Assembly (NCBI GenBank): GCA_036276235.1
Contig: DATBDZ010000273.1
Coordinates: 1-12,706 of the forward strand
Direction of reading: 5' to 3'
From: JANWHF01 sp036276235
GTDB lineage: Bacteria > Planctomycetota > Phycisphaerae > Tepidisphaerales > Tepidisphaeraceae
Length of the DNA: 12,706 bases
Shown: in pieces, positions 1 through 5,679 of the stretch
Layout: every line of letters begins with the position of its first letter
How positions within the stretch are numbered: position 1 is the stretch's first letter
Translations under genes and position numbers: made by a program
The notes under the pieces: model-generated
What the model saw: the letters and a program-made list of their open reading frames with translations, nothing else
Told to the model about the DNA's origin: nothing
Database searches by the model: none

Positions 1-30
1 GCCAGATGCTTCGGAGTACCTCAGCATGAC
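1..30 (-). repeat. Dispersed 30-bp repeat, family A, copy 1
   Basis: The reverse complement of this stretch matches positions 1521-1550 at 29 of 30 bases; the only difference is C versus T in the GCATCT/GTATCT part. The unit can fold as an imperfect hairpin: ATGCT pairs with AGCAT and an inner GAG pairs with CTC around TAC. The two copies face each other across the porin gene. The left edge of the window may cut the element. It encodes nothing and resembles the short dispersed intergenic repeats common in large bacterial genomes. Its mobility is unknown. Confidence 0.75.
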
Positions 31-192
31 GGCTTTCTTACATCTCGAACCCAAATCGTCGGCGAATTCCCGTTAGTCGGCAGGTTCCTCCAAATGCTGT
101 CGAAACCCCGATCCGGAATTCCCAAGCTCCGCTTAGCCTGCTATCTTCGCCGCGTCGGCTTGATCAAACACCCACGGCGGAAGGAGCACAAT

Positions 193-1476
193 ATGCGCAG
201 GCGTTCTCGAGTCGCTCTCTTGTCCATTGGCATAACCGCATTAATCGGCGGCACCGCCCGCGCGGATGATGCGCCAGCTCCTGCGCCTGCGCCGTCTGGC
301 AATCCACCGACCGATATGACGGTGCTTCAGCCGCGCGCTACTGAGTTTACTCCGGGTGCCATGCCCAGCTTTGGCACCGCGCCTTATCGTCCGCTCATGG
401 GATTGCTGCACCAAACCGGCATCGGCCAGGGCCTCGATAACGCGCGGATCAACGTGTTCGGCTGGGTGGAAGCCTCGTACGAATACAACTTCGACCGGCC
501 TGCGCAGGACCTCAACCTCGGCCGCGTGTTTGATCTGCAGGACAACCGGGTGCAGGTCAACCAGATCGATCTGAGCGTCGAACGCCGCGTCGATTTGCAC
601 AGCGGGCAATTCGATGTCGGCGGAAGAATCGATCTCCTGTACGGCACCGACGCGCAGTTCATCCACTCCAACGGCCTGTTCGACAGCTCGGATTTCTTCA
701 GCGGCCCGGAATATCAATTCGACATTCCGCAACTTTATGTTGATTTCGGCGTGCCGGTTGGAAGCGGATTGCAGATTCGGGCGGGCAAATTTCTGTTCTT
801 CAAGCAAATCGATCCCAACGCCAGCGTTTTCTATACGCACAGCTTTATCTTCGGCGCGGCGCTGCCGTTCACGAATACAGGCATCACCGCCAAATACCAG
901 TTTAACCCTAATTGCAGCTTTGAAGGCGGCATCTCGCGCGGGTGGGATCAGAGTGTTGACGATAACAATGGGGCGATCGACGCGCTGGGCCGATTCCGAT
1001 ATTCGCTGGGAAAGACGACGGACATTTCCGTCGCCGCCATCTGCGGGCCGGAGCTGGATAACGATAATTCACACTACCGCACGACGGTTGATGTTGCGGT
1101 AACCCACCAATGCGGCGATCGGTTAACACTTCTTGGCGACGGCGTTTACGGTTATCAGGCGATGCCCTCCGGCCAGAGTGCTGCGATGTGGTACGGCATC
1201 GCCGGATACGGAGTCTACCAGCTCAACGATTACCTCTCCGCCGGCCTGCGCGGCGAGTGGTATCGAGATGAGCAGGGCCTGACGACCGGCGTCAACCAGA
1301 CGCTGTACGAAGCGACCGCCGGCGTGACCATCACTCCGTTCCCCAACAACGCGGTCGGGCAGTATTTCAAGATTCGGCCGGAAATTCGATACGATTATTC
1401 CACCGCCGACTATTTCGACGGCGGCACCCGCCACGATCAAACCACAGTGGCGATTGATGCGATATTTAATTTCTGA
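193..1476 (+). CDS. Outer-membrane beta-barrel porin, OmpL-like (BBP2 type)
   Basis: This is a 427-residue secreted protein, probably an outer-membrane channel. I place the start at ATG 193, because AAGGAG lies 7 bases before it and the next residues form a signal peptide (basic MRRRSR, a hydrophobic stretch, then cleavage near ARA/DD around residue 25). An in-frame ATG at 94 would add 33 residues that look like leader sequence and hide the signal. After a Pro/Ala-rich linker (about 26-40) the chain shows alternating polar and hydrophobic strands with many aromatic residues, for example FGWVEASYEYNF and LQIRAGKFLFF. It ends in AIFNF, with the terminal phenylalanine typical of Bam-inserted barrels. 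The overall pattern fits the putative beta-barrel porin-2 (OmpL-like) family, which is abundant in planctomycetes. Substrate specificity cannot be read. The gene stands alone and converges on the PilZ gene. The family call is from memory of the pattern; the barrel call is firmer. Confidence 0.82.
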   Translation: MRRRSRVALLSIGITALIGGTARADDAPAPAPAPSGNPPTDMTVLQPRATEFTPGAMPSFGTAPYRPLMGLLHQTGIGQGLDNARINVFGWVEASYEYNFDRPAQDLNLGRVFDLQDNRVQVNQIDLSVERRVDLHSGQFDVGGRIDLLYGTDAQFIHSNGLFDSSDFFSGPEYQFDIPQLYVDFGVPVGSGLQIRAGKFLFFKQIDPNASVFYTHSFIFGAALPFTNTGITAKYQFNPNCSFEGGISRGWDQSVDDNNGAIDALGRFRYSLGKTTDISVAAICGPELDNDNSHYRTTVDVAVTHQCGDRLTLLGDGVYGYQAMPSGQSAAMWYGIAGYGVYQLNDYLSAGLRGEWYRDEQGLTTGVNQTLYEATAGVTITPFPNNAVGQYFKIRPEIRYDYSTADYFDGGTRHDQTTVAIDAIFNF

Positions 1477-1520
1477 CGGCGGCGTGCTAGGGACAACAGA
1501 TAAAAGTTCAGCAATTAATT

Positions 1521-1550
1521 GTCATGCTGAGGTACTCCGAAGTATCTGGC
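1521..1550 (+). repeat. Dispersed 30-bp repeat, family A, copy 2
   Basis: This is the partner of positions 1-30, in opposite orientation and identical at 29 of 30 bases. It begins 44 bp after the porin stop codon. Just before it, TCAGCA at 1508-1513 can pair with TGCTGA at 1525-1530 inside the repeat, around an AT-rich loop. This forms a small stem that might act in 3' end formation of the porin transcript, but no clear T tract follows. Confidence 0.75.
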
Positions 1551-1597
1551 CGATTCGCGCGAACGTCCTAAGGTCTACGGTGCCTGTTCAAAAAACG

Positions 1598-1656
1598 CGG
1601 CGGGCAGTGCCCGCCCTACGCGCCGCATTCGCTCGTTGGGCGGGCACTGCCCGCCG
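1598..1656. repeat. REP-like inverted pair, family B, copy 1
   Basis: Two 19-bp arms (1598-1616 and 1638-1656) are exact reverse complements separated by 21 bp. Each arm is itself a hairpin: GGCGGG and CCCGCC around a 5-base loop, CAGTG or CACTG. Read on the minus strand, the left arm is preceded by GTAG (1619-1616); the right arm carries GTTG (1635-1638) at the equivalent place. A short tetranucleotide foot next to an imperfect palindrome is the layout known for REP sequences used by RAYT (TnpA_REP) transposases. The whole unit can also fold into one long stem. It lies between two converging genes (porin and PilZ), where it could block read-through from either side. A 28-bp stretch of it recurs exactly at 12660-12687. 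Confidence 0.8.
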
Positions 1657-1680
1657 TCTTCGTTCTTCGCACGTGAACGC

Positions 1681-1701
1681 GAGTGACCGCGACGGTCGCT
1701 C
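1681..1701 (-). terminator. Stem-loop at the PilZ stop codon, possible terminator
   Basis: Positions 1681-1689 pair with 1693-1701 over nine base pairs, including one T-G wobble, around the 3-base loop CGA. The stem overlaps two bases of the PilZ stop codon. No T run follows on the minus strand, so a standard intrinsic terminator is not supported; the REP-like pair just downstream may do more. Confidence 0.3.
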
Positions 1702-2164
1702 ACGCCGCTAGCGGCTGAGTCGAAAGATAGAGCCCCAGCATTCCGCGATCGAGCTCTTCCATGTCGACCAGGCGGCCGCTGACTTCGAAGGATTGATCGC
1801 CGATGCGCTGCACGCGGCTGACGGTCATCCAGCCGACCCATTCGCGCTTCGGCTGCGGACTGTTGGCGGTCGTATCGACGAACGGCGAAATGCCCGCGTA
1901 AGCCGGCAGCTCCAGGCGAACGCGAATCTGATGATCGGGCCGGAGATTGCCGTCGCGGGTGCGGACGCGTACGCCGCCGGCGGAAATATCTACGATGCTT
2001 CCGAGGACCTCGCGCTTGGATTGACGGTTGGCGTTGAAGCGCTCGACCGCGATTCCCTGCGGCTCAAGATCATGCCGGCGAAATTGCCGCCGGTCGCTGC
2101 CGACGCTGCTGTCGCTGGCGATTCGCATCGTTGACTTACCCGCCGAACCCTGGCTCGAGATCAT
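1700..2164 (-). CDS. PilZ-domain protein, likely cyclic-di-GMP sensor
   Basis: This is a 154-residue cytoplasmic protein consisting mainly of one PilZ domain, which in known members binds cyclic-di-GMP and switches motility, secretion or polymer synthesis. The two signature parts are present: the RxxxR arginines (R26-R30 within RRQFRRHD) and the DxSxxG motif (D59, S61, G64 in DISAGG). Strand-like stretches follow up to about residue 150. I chose ATG 2164 because AGAGGAG precedes it by 5-6 bases. An ATG at 2245 would add 27 residues without a ribosome site, and an internal ATG (residue 13) lacks one. There is no membrane segment and no output domain, so it would act through a partner that is not in this window. 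The gene is convergent with the porin and divergent from the M48 peptidase gene. The insert around residues 85-103 (PAYAGISPFVDTTANSPQ) is longer than the loop of minimal PilZ domains. Confidence 0.85.
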   Translation of the reverse strand: MISSQGSAGKSTMRIASDSSVGSDRRQFRRHDLEPQGIAVERFNANRQSKREVLGSIVDISAGGVRVRTRDGNLRPDHQIRVRLELPAYAGISPFVDTTANSPQPKREWVGWMTVSRVQRIGDQSFEVSGRLVDMEELDRGMLGLYLSTQPLAA

Positions 2165-2288
2165 GGAGGCTCCTCTATGAGTTGGTGTTTTCTGGCCACT
2201 TTCGTATCGACCAGCGACATGATGACCTTGTGTTAATTTGGGCAAGAATGGTTATTGGGGCATTAGCTTAGGATATAGGACGGAGAGA

Positions 2289-2413
2289 GGGTTCAGGGTT
2301 CAGGGCTCAGGGGGAAGAGGCACGAAGGGACAACTGGTGTCGGTACCCGAACCTTCGTACCTGCGCGCCTTAATGCCTTCGCGCCTGCTCCTGCAACCCG
2401 AAACCTGAAACCC
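2289..2413. repeat. Composite intergenic repeat: facing heptad arrays with 11-mer copies
   Basis: The left end (2289-2309) is three 7-bp units, GGGTTCA, GGGTTCA and GGGCTCA. The right end, read on the minus strand from 2413 to 2393, is GGGTTTC, AGGTTTC and GGGTTGC. The two arrays therefore face each other. Between them an 11-mer of the form AGGYRCGAAGG occurs three times: 2318-2328 (+), 2352-2362 (-) and 2376-2386 (-). Nothing here codes for protein. The element sits in the 344-bp divergent gap between the PilZ and M48 genes, directly upstream of the M48 promoter. In the PilZ-side part (2165-2288) I see only the PilZ ribosome site and no convincing promoter. Confidence 0.7.
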
Positions 2414-2424
2414 ATCCAAATCAT

Positions 2425-2452
2425 TTGTCACGCCGACTTATCCCCGTATACT
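2425..2452 (+). promoter_or_regulatory. Sigma70-like promoter of the M48 peptidase gene
   Basis: TTGTCA (2425-2430) and TATACT (2447-2452) are separated by 16 bp; each differs from the sigma70 consensus (TTGACA/TATAAT) at one position. Transcription would begin near 2459, about 50 bases before the GTG at 2509. Because the -35 box coincides with the TTG that opens the longest reading frame, the promoter argues against translation from that TTG. Confidence 0.55.
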
Positions 2453-2508
2453 GTGGTGGGGAACGTGCCCCCGGCTCGCATTGTCGTCTGACCGTATCGA
2501 ACTTAGCC

Positions 2509-4098
2509 GTGTCCCGAATCCTGCTCCTGGTACTGTTTTTGGTTTGGATGGCCTGGCCGGGCGATCAGCATCGGTCGGTCGCGCCCCAATGGCCGTGGCT
2601 GATGCTGTTTATCGGCGGGTATGTCACGCTCGTCGTGCTGATGGGGGCTTGGAGCCGCATGCTGGCGCGGCGGGTGGCCACCCGCAATTTCCAGCGCAAT
2701 CTTCGCCGCTTTAACCAGACGATGTTTGCCGCGCGGCTGATGGTGCCGATCTGGTTTGCCGTCGGGGTCTGGATGCTCGGGTGGGGGCCGCTGGTTTCCG
2801 GCGGCATCGGACCGGACTGGGCCCGTTCGGTCGCCGGCGTAATCATCGGTACATTCCCCGCGTTCGCGGCGTGGATGGGGCTTTGGTGGTCGCAATATCC
2901 CGCCGACCGGGCTCTGCGCGAGCAAAGCCTGCTGATGGATTGGGACAACGAGCTTCCACTGCATCAGCCGCCGCCGTTTCGCAGCTATTTTTCCTCCAAC
3001 TTACGATTGCAGGTTTTGTTCACGGTCGTGCCTGTGCTGATGATCGTCGGCGTGCGCGACATCATGATGCATCTGCCTTACTGGCTGGGCGCCAGCCCAA
3101 CGGATGCGCGGGCCGAGCCGGTGGTCGAACTTGGCTCATCGATCTTCGCGGCGGCGGTGGTTTTCCTGATCGCGCCGGAAGTCCTTCGTCGCGTGCTCAG
3201 CACGTGCCCGCTTCCCGCCGGGCCGTTGCGGCAGCGGCTCGAAGGACTTTGTCGTCAGTCGGGCATCAAATATCGGCAAATTCTTTTGTGGCGTACCGAG
3301 AACAACGTCGGCAACGCCGCCGTGATGGGTGTGCTGCCGTTCATGCGATATGTGCTGCTGTCGGATCTTCTGCTGGAGCGGATGACCGACGAAGAGATCG
3401 AAGCTGTCTTCGCGCATGAGCTGGGCCACATCGTGCATCGGCATATGGCGTGGTACGGCGTCTTTTTCGTGGCGCTGCTGCTGCTGATTCTCCCGCTGCA
3501 AAAGGCGGTGGATCTGTTCCTGCCGAACATCGGCCCGGCGACGAATGTGTGGCTGTTGATGGTGGTTTTCGGATCGGCCGGCGGGTTCCTGCTGGCGTTT
3601 GGCGCGCTCAGCCGCCGATGCGAGCGGCAGGCGGATGTCTACGCCGCGCGCACGATGCAGATGATCAAGACCGGCCCGATGGCCAATCCCGCCGAGGCAT
3701 TGCTCTTCCCCGGCCAGCTTGCCGCCGTCACGGGCGGGGGGGCATCGCCGGTGCTCGCATACGAAGCCAGGTCTTATGTCGGCCCGTACGGCGCGAAGGT
3801 TTTCGCTTCGGCGCTGCGCCGAGTCGCTGCCATCAATAATATCCCCATCAATCCGCGCTCCGAGCCGCACGACGGCGACATCGCCGCACGGGTGACCGCC
3901 TTCGTTGACAGCATGGTCGATCTTGCCAATCACTGGTTCCACGGCAGCATCAGCGGCCGCATGGAATATCTCGAACACCTCGCCGCCGACCCGCGCCTGA
4001 CGCTGGGGTTTGATCGCCGGATGCTCGCGGTTTATGCCACGCTGCTGCTCGTGCTGTTTTCGTCCGTCGCGATGACAGTAATTATCTGTCTGAGCTAA
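2509..4098 (+). CDS. Integral-membrane M48 (Ste24/HtpX-like) zinc metallopeptidase
   Basis: This is a 529-residue membrane protease. The zinc site is clear: HELGH at residues 303-307 supplies two histidines and the catalytic glutamate, and E372 in CERQAD is the expected third ligand. The stretch before the motif (NAAVMG, then RYVLLSDLLLERMTDEEIEAVFA) also matches the M48 pattern. About six membrane segments precede the catalytic part (near 2-16, 29-48, 78-98, 107-127, 167-183 and 210-226). Two more flank the zinc site (311-328 and 345-366), and one ends the chain (505-527). This is larger than HtpX and closer to Ste24 in layout. Known relatives cut misfolded membrane proteins or prenylated peptides; the substrate here is unknown. 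I prefer GTG 2509 because a promoter overlaps the upstream TTG (2425) and the extra 28 residues look non-coding; the ribosome site is weak in either case. The 3' end overlaps the convergent NHL gene by 17 bp. Confidence 0.85.
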   Translation: MSRILLLVLFLVWMAWPGDQHRSVAPQWPWLMLFIGGYVTLVVLMGAWSRMLARRVATRNFQRNLRRFNQTMFAARLMVPIWFAVGVWMLGWGPLVSGGIGPDWARSVAGVIIGTFPAFAAWMGLWWSQYPADRALREQSLLMDWDNELPLHQPPPFRSYFSSNLRLQVLFTVVPVLMIVGVRDIMMHLPYWLGASPTDARAEPVVELGSSIFAAAVVFLIAPEVLRRVLSTCPLPAGPLRQRLEGLCRQSGIKYRQILLWRTENNVGNAAVMGVLPFMRYVLLSDLLLERMTDEEIEAVFAHELGHIVHRHMAWYGVFFVALLLLILPLQKAVDLFLPNIGPATNVWLLMVVFGSAGGFLLAFGALSRRCERQADVYAARTMQMIKTGPMANPAEALLFPGQLAAVTGGGASPVLAYEARSYVGPYGAKVFASALRRVAAINNIPINPRSEPHDGDIAARVTAFVDSMVDLANHWFHGSISGRMEYLEHLAADPRLTLGFDRRMLAVYATLLLVLFSSVAMTVIICLS

Positions 4099-5176
4099 TC
4101 ACGCGCACGCGATTTGATTCTGTATCGCCGATGAAGATGTCGCCATTGGCATCGACGAAGATGCCGTGCGGGCGCGACATCTTGCATTTGAACGGATCGC
4201 CGTCGGGGCCATCCCCTTTGGTTCCGTCGCCGGCGATCAGCGCGATCGTTCCCTTGATTGGATCGATCATCCGGACCGTGTGGCTTTCGGTGTCGGCCAG
4301 ATAAACGTTGCCATCAGGCCCGACGCTCAGGCCTTTGGGACCCGAAAGCGTGGCGGCCAGCGCCGGGCCGCCGTTGCCGGTGTTGCCTTGCTTGCCGGTG
4401 CCGGCGACGTGATGAATCGTGCCCGCCTTCAGATCCAGCTTGTACACGGCATTTCCTTCGCGCAGCGCGAGCCATAGATTGCCATCGCGATCGAAATCAA
4501 TCGTTCGCGGCCCATTGAGCGGCGTGCCCACAATCGGCGAATTATCCGGCGTCGGCTTCTTCTCACCCGTGCCGGCAAATGTGCTGATCGTCCCCGTTTT
4601 CATGTCGATCCGCCGAATGCGATGATTGACGATATCGCACACATAAAGGCTGCCATCCGGCCCAAATTGAATGCTGTGCGGCTGATTGAACTGAGCCGCC
4701 GATGCGGGACCGCCATCACCGGCAAAGCCAGGCTTTCCATTGCCGGCGACGGTGCTGATGACATGCGTCTTCCCATCGACGCGCCGGATCAAATGATTGA
4801 GTCGCTCGACGAAGAACATGTTGCCGGCTTTGTCGAAGCGAACCTCGTACGGCTCATTGAGCTCGGCCTGTGTGGCAGGGCCTCCATCCCCGGAATACCC
4901 GCGTTTGCCGTTGCCGGCGACAGTGCTGATCGTCCCATCGCGCGCGACGCGGCGAACCAACTGGTTATCGCAATCACAAATGTAAAGCGCGCCATCCGGC
5001 CCGCGCGTAATCCCATAAGGCCCGCTCAGCTGCGCGGCGGCGGCCGGTCCGCCATCTCCGGCAAATCCCTTCTGGCCGGTGCCAGCGAAAGTGGAAATCT
5101 GCTGCGGGGGATCGGCCGCGAGGGAAAGTGAAACGGCCAGGGTGCAGCATGCAATGGAGGCAAAGAGGGTTTTCAT
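4082..5176 (-). CDS. Secreted six-bladed NHL-repeat beta-propeller protein
   Basis: This is a 364-residue exported protein. A signal peptide covers roughly residues 1-20 (MKTLFASIACCTLAVSLSLA, then ADPP). Six repeats of about 55 residues follow from around residue 27 to the end. Each has the plan I-S-T-x-A-G-x-G-x-x-G, GDGGPA, P-x-G-I, PDG-x-LY, D-x-x-N-x-x-IRR, which is the NHL blade pattern, so a closed six-bladed propeller is expected. Blade 4 departs from the others: it has TPDNSPIVGTP in place of the GDGGPA loop, and WLALREGN in place of the usual aspartate strand. NHL propellers bind ligands or partners, and some are lyases, but no catalytic residues can be named here. ATG 5174-5176 is preceded by GGGAG at a suitable distance; the in-frame ATG at 5281 would add 35 residues hiding the signal peptide and running through a repeat arm. 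The gene is convergent with the M48 gene, with a 17-bp overlap. Confidence 0.85.
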   Translation of the reverse strand: MKTLFASIACCTLAVSLSLAADPPQQISTFAGTGQKGFAGDGGPAAAAQLSGPYGITRGPDGALYICDCDNQLVRRVARDGTISTVAGNGKRGYSGDGGPATQAELNEPYEVRFDKAGNMFFVERLNHLIRRVDGKTHVISTVAGNGKPGFAGDGGPASAAQFNQPHSIQFGPDGSLYVCDIVNHRIRRIDMKTGTISTFAGTGEKKPTPDNSPIVGTPLNGPRTIDFDRDGNLWLALREGNAVYKLDLKAGTIHHVAGTGKQGNTGNGGPALAATLSGPKGLSVGPDGNVYLADTESHTVRMIDPIKGTIALIAGDGTKGDGPDGDPFKCKMSRPHGIFVDANGDIFIGDTESNRVRVISSDR

Positions 5177-5220
5177 GGTAATCTCCCGTAGGGTCCGCGA
5201 CGGAGTTTGAGAACTCTTTC

Positions 5221-5334
5221 CGTGGCACGGGTTTGCAACCCGTGTGTGCGCTATCCGAATGAGCAACATTGCCGGAATCAATGTTTCCCGTTAATTCTGC
5301 ATCGCACGCACGGGTTGAAAACCCGTGGCACGGG
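5221..5334. repeat. Paired mini-hairpin element, family C (REP-like)
   Basis: Two near-identical arms in inverted orientation (5221-5250 and 5303-5334) enclose about 52 bp of unrelated sequence. Each arm is a compact hairpin with stem CACGGGTT/AACCCGTG and a 3-base loop, TGC on the left and GAA on the right. The left hairpin follows GTGG (5222-5225); the right one, read on the minus strand, follows GTGC. The layout resembles REP hairpin pairs but is unrelated in sequence to the 1598-1656 element. It lies between the divergent NHL and 79-residue genes, upstream of both, so it is not a terminator for either. Confidence 0.75.
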
Positions 5335-5428
5335 AAAAGTTGTCATCCTCAAAGGCGGATCCTACGAAGCAAGAGTTAACAGAAGAATTTGACACAGCAA
5401 GTTTAACGCAAACCATCAGGAGATACCC

Positions 5429-5668
5429 ATGCCCGCCACCGAAGAAGAACTCAAGCGAGCGCTCAAGGCGTTCAAGAAACGATTGAAGCTCACGCAGCTC
5501 GACAACGACTCTACGCTCGGCCATTCGCCGCTGAGCGGCGCTGGAAGCAAGGTCATATCGATCCAGCCGCCTTCCGGTTTCGGCAAAGACGTGTGGGAGG
5601 AGCTGGCCGACAAAGGATTCCTCAAGCGCGATGGAATCGGATTCTTCGAGCTGGTGGCGGGGAAGTAG
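5429..5668 (+). CDS. Small conserved-looking hypothetical protein, 79 aa
   Basis: The function is not recognised. The ATG is preceded by AGGAGA at a spacing of 6-7 bases, which supports real translation. The chain has a basic, helical N-terminal part (EEELKRALKAFKKRLKLTQLD, about 5-25), then a Ser/Gly-rich middle (about 28-42). The C-terminal part (QPPSGFGKDVWEELADKGFLKRDGIGFFELV, about 46-76) reads like a small winged-helix or recognition-helix fold with a terminal beta hairpin. It has no signal peptide or membrane segment, so it is probably cytoplasmic. I recall similar short proteins in planctomycete genomes, but that is memory rather than evidence here. It is convergent with the HAF/PEP-CTERM gene, with only 11 bp between the stop codons. 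Nucleic-acid binding is possible from the basic helix but is a guess. Confidence 0.75.
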   Translation: MPATEEELKRALKAFKKRLKLTQLDNDSTLGHSPLSGAGSKVISIQPPSGFGKDVWEELADKGFLKRDGIGFFELVAGK

Positions 5669-5679
5669 ACGGCTGGCGG

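Noticed and set aside
94..192. Upstream ATG extension of the porin
   Set aside because: There is no ribosome site at 94, and the extra 33 residues would bury a clear signal peptide that starts at 193.
241..840. Minus-strand frame of 199 codons inside the porin gene
   Set aside because: It is antisense to a clear signal-peptide-bearing beta barrel and has no recognisable features.
1454..1711. 85-codon plus-strand frame overlapping the porin end
   Set aside because: It runs through the family A and family B repeats and lacks a ribosome site; composition follows the repeats.
3136..3978. Minus-strand frame of 280 codons inside the M48 gene
   Set aside because: The opposite strand holds HELGH and membrane segments; this frame is His/Arg/Gln-rich noise.
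4100..5110. Regularly spaced GDGGPA-encoding DNA that could look like a CRISPR or tandem array
   Set aside because: The period of about 165 bp is in frame and encodes NHL blades; the DNA copies diverge at third positions, as expected for protein repeats.
5389..5394. Perfect TTGACA as a -35 box for the 79-codon gene
   Set aside because: The sequence 17 bp downstream (ACCATC) is a poor -10 and falls next to the ribosome site, leaving almost no leader. An alternative TTGTCA at 5340 with TACGAA at 5363 is only a modest match.
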